From Elusimicrobiota bacterium (GTDB lineage: Bacteria > Elusimicrobiota > Elusimicrobia > UBA1565 > UBA9628): DNA of 8,952 nt. The first letter of the stretch is position 1. Each line of letters opens with the position of its first letter. This document shows, in pieces, positions 1-6,596 of the stretch. Made by a program: the position numbers and the translations under genes. The stretch lies in NCBI GenBank assembly GCA_023249695.1, contig JAHFCD010000033.1:1481-10432 (forward strand). Direction: 5' to 3'. The notes beneath the pieces are model-generated. The model was not told the DNA's origin. It searched no databases and worked only from the letters and a program-made list of their open reading frames with translations.

Positions 1-2
1 CC

Positions 3-1229
3 TGGTCGGCCCGCGACCCGAAAACCGATCGCGTCCTCCTGACCGCGGCGGCCGGCGAATCCTGGACCTTGCGCCTGGTGCCCGCGAAAAAGACGGCCAA
101 GAAGAAAGGCCGGTCCCGCCTCGAATTCCATTCCTCCGACGGCAAGGTCGCCGCCGTGCCGGGAGACCTCGTGCGCATCACCCCCGCCGAGCCCGCGACC
201 TCCGAGCTCACGCTCGAGGACGACCCCGAGCACACGCCGCGCTCGTTCCGGGGGGAGCTCGAGCTGGCGCTCTTCGGGGGCCGCCGCACGATCCGCGTCG
301 TGAACATCATCGGCCTCGAGGACTACACGCACGGCGTCGTCTCCTCCGAGATGCCCCAGCGCGCGCCGTTCGAGGCGCTCAAGGCGCAGGCCGTCGTCGC
401 CCGCACCCACGCGCTGTTCATCAAGACCGTGACCAAGCGCCACCGCAAGGAGGGCTACGACATCTGCGACGAGCAGCACTGCCAGGTGTACGGCGGGGTG
501 CGCGCCGAGACCGATCGCACGCGCACCGTCGTCGCCGGCACGCGCGGCCGCATCGCGACCTACCTGGGCAAGCCCGCCCACGTGATCTATTCTTCCCATT
601 GCGGAGGCCGCACGCAGAGCGGCACCGACATCGGCTGGGGCAACGTCCCGTACTGGAAAAGCGTCGAGGACGCTCCGGGACACGAGGCCGCGCCGGTGTC
701 TCCGCTCGAGCTGCGCCGCTTCCTGTCGGACTGGCCGAAGGGCTTCGACCGACCGTCGAGCTACGTCTACCCCGCGCACGCGCGCTGGACCCGGGCGATC
801 CCGGCGAAGGACTTGGAAGACAAGCTGAACCGGAGGTTCAAGCTCGGGAAGCTCCGCGGCCTGCGCGTGCTGCGGCGCGTGCCGTCGGGCCACGTCGAAT
901 CGCTTCTCATCATCGGCTCCAAGAAGAACAAGACGCTCAACGACGAGATGGAGATCCGCAGCCTGCTCGGCGTCGGCTCCTTGCGCAGCACGATGTTCGT
1001 CGTGGACACCGAGTACCGCAAGGAAGCCCCGGCGGCGCCCGCGAAGGGGAAGAAGGCCGCGAAGCCGGCGCTCGTCCCCGAGACCTTCGTCTTCCGCGGC
1101 GGCGGCTGGGGCCACGCGGTCGGCCTGTGCCAGTCCGGCGCGATGGGCCGGGCCGAGGCGGGCCAAAGCTACGAGACGATCGTGAAGGCCTACTTCCTGG
1201 GCGTCGAGCTCGGGAAACTGGACTACTAG
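3..1229 (+). CDS. SpoIID/LytB domain protein, 5' partial
   Basis: SpoIID/LytB family proteins act on peptidoglycan glycan strands outside the cytoplasmic membrane; SpoIID itself is a lytic transglycosylase and LytB an amidase enhancer. The frame is open to the left window edge, so the true start and any signal peptide lie upstream; the TTG at 69 is only the first possible start inside the window. Numbering from TTG 69, the domain starts near FRGELEL (60-66), continues through GLEDYTHGVVSSEMP (82-96) with Glu94 at the position of the SpoIID catalytic Glu, then AQAVVARTHAL, the SSHCGG motif, LRSTMFVV and the C-terminal GGGWGHAVGLCQSGAMG plus YETIVKAYF, all hallmarks of the family. The N-terminal part is Lys-rich. 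It heads a block with a lipoprotein and an amino-sugar kinase, which suggests wall turnover rather than sporulation, since nothing here suggests a spore former. The family call is firm; the exact reaction (glycan cleavage or amidase activation) is not. Confidence 0.9.
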   Translation, partial: WSARDPKTDRVLLTAAAGESWTLRLVPAKKTAKKKGRSRLEFHSSDGKVAAVPGDLVRITPAEPATSELTLEDDPEHTPRSFRGELELALFGGRRTIRVVNIIGLEDYTHGVVSSEMPQRAPFEALKAQAVVARTHALFIKTVTKRHRKEGYDICDEQHCQVYGGVRAETDRTRTVVAGTRGRIATYLGKPAHVIYSSHCGGRTQSGTDIGWGNVPYWKSVEDAPGHEAAPVSPLELRRFLSDWPKGFDRPSSYVYPAHARWTRAIPAKDLEDKLNRRFKLGKLRGLRVLRRVPSGHVESLLIIGSKKNKTLNDEMEIRSLLGVGSLRSTMFVVDTEYRKEAPAAPAKGKKAAKPALVPETFVFRGGGWGHAVGLCQSGAMGRAEAGQSYETIVKAYFLGVELGKLDY

Positions 1230-1261
1230 CCCCATCTTGTTTCCTTAACATAGATGGGCTA
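1227..1261 (+). terminator. Hairpin just after the SpoIID stop; weak terminator or mRNA structure
   Basis: CCCATCT (1231-1237) pairs perfectly with AGATGGG (1252-1258) around a 14-base loop. With C1230 bulged, TAG 1227-1229 (the stop codon itself) pairs with CTA 1259-1261, giving a 7+3 bp stem. No T-tract follows, so it is a poor intrinsic terminator. It may instead structure the mRNA just upstream of the lipoprotein start at 1268 or protect a 3' end. The pairing is seen directly; the role is inferred. Confidence 0.35.
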
Positions 1262-1265
1262 TCCT
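1237..1265 (+). promoter_or_regulatory. Possible weak promoter for the lipoprotein gene
   Basis: TTGTTT (1237-1242), a 17-base spacer and TATCCT (1260-1265) resemble sigma70 elements (4 of 6 matches each). Transcription would start near 1272, downstream of ATG 1268 and next to the in-frame ATG 1274, so use of this promoter would favour the second ATG and a leaderless message. No Shine-Dalgarno sequence precedes either ATG. This is weak evidence, overlapping the hairpin described at 1227-1261. Confidence 0.2.
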
Positions 1266-1267
1266 CC

Positions 1268-1924
1268 ATGACGATGCGCCGCCTCCTCCTCGTTACCTCC
1301 GTTTTCGCCTTCGCCGCCTGCCGCGGCACCGTGCCCGAGCGCAACGCGCCGCCCGAGCAGGCGATCTCCGCGATCCTGATCGGCTGCAAGACGATCCTCC
1401 CGTCCGGCGAGACGCGCAACGGCCGGATCAAGATCAATTTCGAAAGCGAGGGGGGCCGCCAGGCCGAGGTCTACCGCCTGCCGCTCGACGGCGGCGAAAA
1501 CTATCTTTTCCTGATCGAGCCGGGCACCTACCGCATCACGCCCACGCGCTCGATCTTCGGGTTTTACAAGCCGACCATGAAGGTCGTCATCGAGGGCCGG
1601 ACGTACCCGCTCCCGTTCCCGCGCGACCTCCTGCGCCAGCACGCGTACGACATCAAGCCCGGCAAGATCACCGCGCTGGGCTCGCTCGAGGCCAAGGTCA
1701 TGCCGGCCCTGCCCGGCCAAAAGCCGGCGATCCAGGTGCGGCTCGACGACAGCACCCAAGCCCGCCGCAACGTCGTGCAGAGCACGATCCGCGACATGAT
1801 GGACCCGCGCCGGTCCCTCGAGGTCCGCGAGACCTCGATCGCCTGGAGCCGCGCTCTGCAGAACAGCCTCATGGAGCTGCTCGCCGAAGACGGGCAGCGC
1901 CAGCTCTACAAGCCGGCGAAATGA
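1268..1924 (+). CDS. Putative lipoprotein of unknown function
   Basis: A 218-residue protein that I do not recognise. It opens with a short basic n-region (MTMRR), a hydrophobic stretch (residues 6-17) and FAAC with Cys18, which looks like a lipobox (Phe at -3 is not the most usual residue), so the mature protein would be lipid-anchored and start at Cys18. The body contains a beta-rich segment with FLIEPGTYRI (81-90) and, later, PGKITALGSLEAKV (131-144); 'pGtYri' and 'Gki..lGsle' are reminiscent of small beta-sandwich lipoproteins of the DUF2846-like type, but this is only a resemblance. The C-terminal 60 residues look helical and charged. Two starts are possible (ATG 1268 and ATG 1274, two codons apart); both keep the signal peptide. 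The frame is open far upstream on the same strand, but that part is a shadow of the SpoIID gene. The stop overlaps the next start (ATGA, 1921-1924), implying co-translation with the kinase. Confidence 0.75.
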   Translation: MTMRRLLLVTSVFAFAACRGTVPERNAPPEQAISAILIGCKTILPSGETRNGRIKINFESEGGRQAEVYRLPLDGGENYLFLIEPGTYRITPTRSIFGFYKPTMKVVIEGRTYPLPFPRDLLRQHAYDIKPGKITALGSLEAKVMPALPGQKPAIQVRLDDSTQARRNVVQSTIRDMMDPRRSLEVRETSIAWSRALQNSLMELLAEDGQRQLYKPAK

Positions 1925-2697
1925 CCTCCCACCTGGGAGTGGACCTCGGCGCGACCTGGCTGCGCGCCTGCCTGTCGGACGGGACGAAGGCCCTCTGGAC
2001 CGAGCGGGTGCACGCGACCGCCTGGCGCGACGCCCCCGGCGCCTTACGGCGCTTCTTCAAGAAGCGCGGGCTGCGCCGCGTAGACCGGCTGACCCTCGGC
2101 GGAACGCGTCTCGGCGGAAAGGAAGGGCGCGCGGCGTTGACGAAGCTCCTAAAGCCGCTCGCCAGGCGCGTCGACGTCGTGCCCGACTTCGAGATCGCGC
2201 ATCGCGCCGCCTTCGGCTCGGGGCCCGGCGTCCTGCTCGTCGCGAGCACGGGCTCGATCGCGTTCGCGCGCGGCGCGGACGGGAAATCCCGGCGGGCGGG
2301 GGGCTACGGGCCGCTGCTGGGCGACGAGGGGTCCGGCTTCTGGCTCGGGAAAACGGCCTCGCGCGACGCCGCGCTCCGCCTCGAGCTGGGGCTGCCCCGG
2401 CCTCTCGACCTCGCTCATGCCGACGATCCGGTGCGGGCCACCGCGGCGCTCGCGCCTAAAATTCTGCGCGCCCGCTCCGCCCGCGCCCGCCGCCTGCGCG
2501 AGGAAGCCGCCGATCATCTCGCCGCGCTCGCGGCCGAGGCGGTCCACGAGCTCGTCCTGCCCCGGCCGATCCCTCTCGCGCTTCACGGCAGCCTCTTCAA
2601 GAACGCGGGCCTGCGCCGATCGGTGCTTCGCCGCCTCGGGCGCGTCGCGCTCGTGTCGCCCCGCGTCCCCGCCGAACAAGCCGCCGCCGGATTGTGA
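1921..2697 (+). CDS. BadF/BadG/BcrA/BcrD-type ATPase, N-acetylglucosamine kinase-like
   Basis: A 258-residue ASKHA-fold sugar kinase, probably phosphorylating N-acetylglucosamine or a related amino sugar in the cytoplasm. The phosphate-1 loop is GVDLGATWLRA (6-16) with Asp8. VPDFEIAHRAAFG (87-99) is at the place of the usual 'NDa..A' motif, with Asp89 as the candidate catalytic base. The phosphate-2 region STGSIAFAR (109-117) and GGYGPLLGDEGSGFWLG (127-143) are the most diagnostic and typical of bacterial N-acetylglucosamine kinases of this family. LHGSLFKN (221-228) matches the adenosine motif. It is somewhat shorter than the usual 290-330 residues, with a compact middle helix region and an early C-terminus just after VSPRVPAEQAAAGL. 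It overlaps the lipoprotein gene by four bases and lacks a clear ribosome binding site, so it is likely translated by coupling. With a SpoIID-type enzyme upstream, recycling of wall amino sugars is a reasonable inference. Substrate is unproven; glucosamine kinase is the main alternative. Confidence 0.85.
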   Translation: MTSHLGVDLGATWLRACLSDGTKALWTERVHATAWRDAPGALRRFFKKRGLRRVDRLTLGGTRLGGKEGRAALTKLLKPLARRVDVVPDFEIAHRAAFGSGPGVLLVASTGSIAFARGADGKSRRAGGYGPLLGDEGSGFWLGKTASRDAALRLELGLPRPLDLAHADDPVRATAALAPKILRARSARARRLREEAADHLAALAAEAVHELVLPRPIPLALHGSLFKNAGLRRSVLRRLGRVALVSPRVPAEQAAAGL

Positions 2698-2701
2698 ATC
2701 G

Positions 2702-2726
2702 GGAGGCCTGACGTCGTCTCCTTTTT
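2702..2726 (+). terminator. Likely intrinsic (Rho-independent) terminator
   Basis: GGAGGC (2702-2707) pairs with GTCTCC (2716-2721), including one G-T wobble, around an 8-base loop, and is followed at once by TTTTT (2722-2726). It sits five bases after the kinase stop and just before rpiB, so it probably closes the SpoIID-lipoprotein-kinase unit. The stem is short, so termination may be partial. Confidence 0.55.
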
Positions 2727-2727
2727 G

Positions 2728-2733
2728 TAGAAT
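2728..2733 (+). promoter_or_regulatory. Probable -10 element of the rpiB promoter, leaderless start
   Basis: TAGAAT (5 of 6 matches to TATAAT) ends seven bases before the rpiB ATG at 2740, so transcription would begin at or within a base or two of the A of ATG. No good -35 exists at the standard distance; CTGACG at 2708-2713 is only 14 bases away and lies in the terminator loop. GAGG (2736-2739) abuts the ATG and is too close to act as a Shine-Dalgarno site. Both facts agree with a leaderless mRNA. The same TAGAATC(A/G)GAG string precedes the gene at 6640. Confidence 0.45.
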
Positions 2734-2739
2734 CAGAGG

Positions 2740-3210
2740 ATGATCATCGCCCTCGGCTGCGACCACGCCGGCTTCCCGCTCAAGAAACTGCTGCACGCGT
2801 GGCTCGAGAAGAAGGGCCACGAGGTCCTCAATCTCGGCGTGGACACGGACGCGGTCCCGGCCGATTATCCCGATTACGCGCGCGCCGTCTCCGAGGCCGT
2901 CGCGGCCGGCAAGGCCGCGCGCGGCGTCATCGTGTGCGGCTCGGGCGTCGGCGCCACGATCGCGGCGAACAAGGTTCCCGGCGTGCGCGGCTGCATGTGC
3001 CACGACACCTTCTCCGCGCGTCAGGGAGTCGAGGACGACGACATGAACACGCTCTGCCTCGGCGGACGGATCATCGGGCAGGAGCTCGCGTACGAAGTCC
3101 TCAACGCCTTCCTCAACGCCAAATTCTCCGGGCTCGACCGCCATCAGCGCCGCAAGGACAAAGTCACCGCCATCGAGCGGACGTATTCAAAAATGGGAGC
3201 CGACAAATGA
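2740..3210 (+). CDS. rpiB: Ribose-5-phosphate isomerase B
   Basis: A 156-residue RpiB/LacA/LacB-family enzyme that interconverts ribose-5-phosphate and ribulose-5-phosphate in the cytosolic non-oxidative pentose phosphate pathway. It starts MIIALGCDHAGFPLK, with Asp8-His9 in the usual place; VDTDAVPADYPDYA (34-47) is the expected substrate-side loop; CGSGVGATIAANKVPGVR (66-83) is the anion-hole/phosphate loop with Cys66 at the position of the E. coli catalytic Cys and Ser68 for Thr68; SARQGVEDDDMNTLCLGGR (92-110) is the second conserved block. In that block the E. coli ring-opening His99 appears to be Asp, a form I believe occurs in a subset of the family. Length is normal (about 150). ATG 2740 is the only sensible start. 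The stop overlaps the tal-pgi start (ATGA), so the two enzymes are made together. Because ribulose-5-phosphate also feeds arabinose-5-phosphate for Kdo, linkage with kdsC in the same operon is metabolically sensible. Confidence 0.95.
   Translation: MIIALGCDHAGFPLKKLLHAWLEKKGHEVLNLGVDTDAVPADYPDYARAVSEAVAAGKAARGVIVCGSGVGATIAANKVPGVRGCMCHDTFSARQGVEDDDMNTLCLGGRIIGQELAYEVLNAFLNAKFSGLDRHQRRKDKVTAIERTYSKMGADK
3195..3199 (+). promoter_or_regulatory. Shine-Dalgarno site fixing the tal-pgi start
   Basis: GGGAG with seven bases to ATG 3207 is the clearest ribosome binding site in the window. It lies inside the end of rpiB and decides the ATG at 3207 as start; the frame stays open upstream only as a shadow of rpiB. 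Confidence 0.65.
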
Positions 3211-5366
3211 CCCTCAAAAATCCTCTGCGCGATCTGCACCGCTTCGGCGTCTCCGTCTGGTACGACTACGTCTCGCGCTCCCTGATCTCCTCGGGCGAGC
3301 TCAAGCGCCTGATCGAGGAGGACGGCGTGCGCGGCGTCACCTCGAACCCGACCATCTTCGAGAAGGCGATCGGCGGCTCGTCGGACTACGACGACGCGAT
3401 CCGCGCGGGCAAGCCCGGCGCGACGCCGACCGAGCTGTTCGAGACGCTCGCGATCGCCGACATCCAGGCCGCGTGCGATCTATTCCGCCCGCTGTACGAG
3501 GAGACGAAGGCCGGCGACGGCTTCGTGTCCCTCGAGGTTTCGCCGATCCTCGCGCGCGATGCCAAGGGAACGGCGGCCGAAGGCCTCCGCCTCTGGGCCG
3601 CCGTCGGGCGGCAGAACCTGATGATCAAGGTGCCCGGCACGGTCGAGGGCCTCACGGCGTTCGAGGACCTGACCGCGGAAGGCGTCTCCGTCAACGTGAC
3701 CTTGCTGTTTTCCCTGGACCGGTATGCCGCCGTCGCCGAGGCCTTCCTCAAGGGCCTCGAGCGCCGCGCCGCCGCCGGCAAGGACCTGTCCAAGGTCGCC
3801 TCCGTCGCCAGCTTCTTCGTGAGCCGGGTCGACAGCGCGATCGACGCGATCCTCGAGAAGCGTCCCGAACCCGAGGCCAAGGCCCTGATGGGCAAGGCCG
3901 CCATCGCGAACGCGAAGCTCGCGTATCAGCACGGCAAAAAAGTCTTCTCGTCGGCGCGCTTCAACGCGCTTAAGAGCAAGGGCGCGCTGGCGCAGCGTCT
4001 GCTGTGGGCCTCGACCGGGACGAAGAACCCCGCCTACCGCGACACGCTGTACGTCGAGGAGCTCATCGGGGCGGACACGGTGAACACCATGCCGCCCGCG
4101 ACCGTGGACGCGTACCGCTCCCACGGCGCCGGACGGTTCAGCATCGAGGAGAACACGATCGAGGCCGGCGCGCAGTGGAACGCGCTGCCGAAGTTCGGCG
4201 TCGACCGCGAGGCCGTGATGGTCAAGCTCGAGGAGGAAGGCCTCGCGTCCTTCTCGAAGTCCTTCGAGACCTTGATGGGCAAGCTCACCGCCAAGCGGGC
4301 GCTGCTCGAGGCCGAGTTCGCCGCCGTGGACGCGGGACTGGCGGAGCTCGAGGCCGCGCGCTTCTCCGAGCGCCTGTGGGCCAAGGATCCTTCGATCTGG
4401 AAAGACGACAAGGAGCACCAGAAGCTGATCCGCCACGCGCTGGGCTGGCTCGACGCGCCGATCGTCTCGGGCGCCGCGCTGTCTCCCGTCAAGGCGTTCG
4501 CCGAGGCCGCCGCCGCCGAGGGCTTCCGCCAGGCCGTCGTGCTCGGCATGGGCGGCTCCAGCCTGTGCGTCGAGGTCCTGCGCGCCTCGTTCGACCGCGT
4601 CCCGGGCCGCCTCGAGCTGCTCACGCTCGATTCGACCCACCCCGACGCCGTCGCGGCGCTCGAGAAGCGCCTGGAGCTCGACAAGACCCTGTTCATCGTC
4701 GCGAGCAAGTCCGGCGGCACCGTCGAGCCGAACGCCTTCTTCGACTATTTCTGGGACCTATGCGCGCGCCGTCCCGGCTCCAAGCCCGGGCGCCAGTTCG
4801 TCGCGATCACCGACACCGGCACCTCGCTCGACAAGATGTCGCGCGAGCGCGGCTTCCGCAAGACGTTCCTGAACCCGTCCGACGTCGGCGGCCGTTTCTC
4901 GGCGCTGACCTTGTTCGGCCTCGTGCCCGCCGCGCTGGCCGGGATCGACGCGGGGGAAATGCTCTCCCGCGCGCGGCAGGCCGCGGGAACGTTCTCGCCG
5001 CAGACGGCGACGCGCGCCAATCCGGCCCTGCGCCTCGGCGCGTTCATCGGCCGGCACGCGCGCGACGGCCGCGACAAGCTGACGCTCGTCCTTCCGCCTT
5101 CGCTCGAGACCTTCGGCCTCTGGATCGAGCAGCTCGTGGCGGAATCCACGGGCAAGGAAGGCTGCGGCGTCCTGCCCGTGACCGGCGAGCCCCTGGGAGC
5201 GCCGTCCGCCTACGGCCGCGACCGCGCGTTCGTGCGCCTGACGCTGAAGGGCCGCGCGGAGCCGTCCGTCGACGCGGCGCTGGCCGCGCTCGAGCAGGCG
5301 GGTCATCCCGTTATGCGCCTCGAGCTCCACGACATGCTCGACCTCGGCGCGCAATTCCTGCTCTGA
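3207..5366 (+). CDS. Bifunctional transaldolase/phosphoglucose isomerase, cut short by in-frame TGA
   Basis: A 719-residue product: a complete transaldolase domain fused to most of a phosphoglucose isomerase (PGI) domain. Transaldolase moves a dihydroxyacetone unit between pentose-phosphate intermediates; PGI interconverts glucose-6-P and fructose-6-P. Transaldolase signs: GVTSNPTIFEKAI (43-55), LMIKVPGT (138-145) with Schiff-base Lys141, and SVNVTLLFSLDRY (161-173), followed by WASTGTKNP (267-275) and TVNTMPP (291-297). PGI/SIS signs: LGMGGSSL (446-453), SKSGGTVEPNAFF (500-512), DVGGRFSALTLFGL (559-572) and EQLVAESTGK (641-650). The fused family is usually about 940-950 residues, so roughly 226 residues are missing; they are found in the same frame directly behind the TGA at 5364-5366. 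The start is set by GGGAG at 3195 and overlaps rpiB by ATGA. As translated here, transaldolase should be active, whereas PGI lacks part of its active site. See the entries for the TGA and for 5367-6047. Confidence 0.92.
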   Translation: MTLKNPLRDLHRFGVSVWYDYVSRSLISSGELKRLIEEDGVRGVTSNPTIFEKAIGGSSDYDDAIRAGKPGATPTELFETLAIADIQAACDLFRPLYEETKAGDGFVSLEVSPILARDAKGTAAEGLRLWAAVGRQNLMIKVPGTVEGLTAFEDLTAEGVSVNVTLLFSLDRYAAVAEAFLKGLERRAAAGKDLSKVASVASFFVSRVDSAIDAILEKRPEPEAKALMGKAAIANAKLAYQHGKKVFSSARFNALKSKGALAQRLLWASTGTKNPAYRDTLYVEELIGADTVNTMPPATVDAYRSHGAGRFSIEENTIEAGAQWNALPKFGVDREAVMVKLEEEGLASFSKSFETLMGKLTAKRALLEAEFAAVDAGLAELEAARFSERLWAKDPSIWKDDKEHQKLIRHALGWLDAPIVSGAALSPVKAFAEAAAAEGFRQAVVLGMGGSSLCVEVLRASFDRVPGRLELLTLDSTHPDAVAALEKRLELDKTLFIVASKSGGTVEPNAFFDYFWDLCARRPGSKPGRQFVAITDTGTSLDKMSRERGFRKTFLNPSDVGGRFSALTLFGLVPAALAGIDAGEMLSRARQAAGTFSPQTATRANPALRLGAFIGRHARDGRDKLTLVLPPSLETFGLWIEQLVAESTGKEGCGVLPVTGEPLGAPSAYGRDRAFVRLTLKGRAEPSVDAALAALEQAGHPVMRLELHDMLDLGAQFLL
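5364..5366 (+). other. In-frame TGA at a conserved Trp position of tal-pgi
   Basis: The frame reads GAQFLL-TGA-EVATAAAG. Transaldolase/PGI fusions have a segment of the form 'GgeFfrWEiAtAvaG' followed by 'iNPFDQPDV', so the TGA (codon 720) replaces the Trp, one base from TGG. The downstream frame is unbroken for 226 codons. Four other genes here end in TGA in overlapping or otherwise normal contexts (1922, 2695, 3208, 6045), so TGA means stop in this genome. The family motif is from memory; the frame continuity is seen directly. Confidence 0.85.
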
Positions 5367-6047
5367 GAGGTCGCCACCGCGGCCGCGGGCTTCCTGCTGA
5401 AGGTCAACCCGTTCGACCAGCCCGACGTGCAGACGGCGAAGGACCGGACCAAGGAGGTTCTCAACGGCCTCAAGGACGGGACGCCGGAAAAGGCCAGCCT
5501 GCGCGCGGGCGGCCTGGCCGCTTTCGCCGACGCCGGCCTGGTGTCGGCCCTCAAGGCCGACGCCGGCCAGGACCGGCCGCTGCGGGAGGTGCTCGGCGCG
5601 CACCTGTCTCGGGCCAAGGCCGGAGACTACGTCGCGGTGCTGGCCTTTCTCGCCGAGACCGACGAGAACCGCCGCCTGATCGAGGAGGTCCGCGGCCGCG
5701 TGCGCGCCGGCACGACCGCGCCGGTCACGGTCTCCTGGGGGCCGCGCTATCTGCACTCGACGGGCCAGCTCCACAAGGGCGGCCCGCCCCGGGGCCTGTT
5801 CTTATTCCTGTCCGACGGGGAGAAGGCCCCTCTGCCGGTGCTGAGCGACGGGGAAAAGACCAAGCTGGCCGTGCCCGGCAAGCCGTTCTCCTTCGGCGAG
5901 CTGTGCCGCGCCCAGGCGAAGGGAGACGCCGCCGCGATGCTGTCGGCGGGACGCCGCGTGCTGCGCCTCGACCTCGGCGGCAGCGCGCTCGAGGGGCTGA
6001 GAGCGCTGGCGAACGCCCTGGCCGAAGTCCGGACGGCGGCCCTGTGA
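5367..6047 (+). pseudogene. C-terminal part of tal-pgi, separated by the TGA
   Basis: This stretch continues the tal-pgi frame without shift: EVATAAAGFLL, then VNPFDQPDVQTAK, the linker-rich helical middle, and WGPRYLHSTGQLHKGGP, where His850 and Lys857 (numbering from ATG 3207, TGA counted as 720) belong to the PGI active-site segment typical of the fusion family. Together with 3207-5363 it gives about 946 codons, the expected full length. Coding quality looks undiminished: no second stop, no frameshift, strong third-position GC. The only start that could make it a separate protein is GTG 5427, inside the NPFDQPDV motif and without a ribosome binding site, so an independent gene is unlikely. 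If the TGA is a sequencing error, this is simply the end of one intact gene; if real, it is either a fresh pseudogene part or is reached by readthrough. Its stop overlaps the kdsC start. Confidence 0.8.
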
Positions 6048-6592
6048 GCAAGCTCTCGCCGAAAGCCCTCCTGGCCCAGACCGCGAAGGCCCGCATCGTG
6101 CTGACCGACATCGACGGCGTGCTGACGGGGGGGACGATCTATCATTTCGTCGACCCCACCGGCGAGCTCGTCGAATTCAAGGGCATCCACGCCCAGGACT
6201 CGATCGCGATGGCGTGGCTGACCGAGTCCGGCCTGATCACCGGCGTGATCAGCGGCCGGGTGTCCAAAGGCACGGACGCGCGGCTGCGCATGCTCAAGGT
6301 GAAGCACATCTATCAGCACCGGCTCGACAAGGCCGCGGTACTCGCGGAGATCATGGCCGCCGAGCAGCTGACGAAGGATCAGGTGATCTACGTCGGCGAC
6401 GACATCCCCGACCTCGCCGTGATGTCCCGCGTCGGGCTCGCGGTCGCGCCCGCCAACGCCCGGCCCGAGGTGAAGGCCGCCGCGCATTGGGTCACGAAGG
6501 CGAGCGGAGGCGACGGCGCGTTCCGCGAGCTCGTCGAGGTCATCCTGCGCAGCCAAGGGCTTTGGGACGCGATACTCGCGAAGTACCGTTAA
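6044..6592 (+). CDS. kdsC: 3-deoxy-D-manno-octulosonate-8-phosphate phosphatase (KdsC), HAD family
   Basis: A 182-residue C0-type HAD phosphatase that removes phosphate from Kdo-8-phosphate, the third step of Kdo synthesis for lipopolysaccharide, in the cytosol. Motif I is LTDIDGVLTGG (20-30) with Asp22 as nucleophile and Asp24 as acid/base; motif II is VISGR (68-72) with Ser70; motif III Lys is in HRLDK (92-96); motif IV is YVGDDIPDL (116-124) with Asp119/Asp120/Asp123. GGDGAFRELVEVIL (155-168) matches the conserved KdsC C-terminal 'GG.GA.RE' segment. Length is close to E. coli KdsC (188). GTG 6044 overlaps the tal-pgi stop (GTGA); no ATG lies early enough and no strong ribosome binding site is seen, so translation probably depends on ribosomes finishing pgi. 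A related C0 phosphatase (for example the phosphatase part of CMP-sugar enzymes) is the main alternative, but the fit to KdsC is good. It supports an outer membrane with Kdo. Confidence 0.9.
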   Translation: MSKLSPKALLAQTAKARIVLTDIDGVLTGGTIYHFVDPTGELVEFKGIHAQDSIAMAWLTESGLITGVISGRVSKGTDARLRMLKVKHIYQHRLDKAAVLAEIMAAEQLTKDQVIYVGDDIPDLAVMSRVGLAVAPANARPEVKAAAHWVTKASGGDGAFRELVEVILRSQGLWDAILAKYR

Positions 6593-6596
6593 CGCG

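Noticed and set aside
599..1267. An N-terminal extension of the lipoprotein frame back to 599.
   Set aside because: This part is Arg/Pro-rich shadow translation of the SpoIID gene; the signal peptide and lipobox start at 1268.
5364..5400. Selenocysteine insertion at the TGA; a 12-base palindrome CCGCGGCCGCGG (5377-5388) lies 10 bases downstream.
   Set aside because: The family residue here is Trp, not Cys or Sec, and the palindrome is easily produced by Thr-Ala-Ala-Ala-Gly codons in GC-rich DNA; it does not have the stem and loop of a bacterial SECIS that I could recognise.
4004..6043. Long open frame ahead of kdsC.
   Set aside because: Low-complexity Arg/Gly/Ala translation typical of an off-frame reading of a GC-rich gene; it overlaps the well-supported tal-pgi frame.
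5427..6047. A separate 206-residue gene starting at GTG 5427.
   Set aside because: The start lies inside the conserved NPFDQPDV motif of PGI, has no ribosome site, and the sequence is the direct in-frame continuation of tal-pgi.
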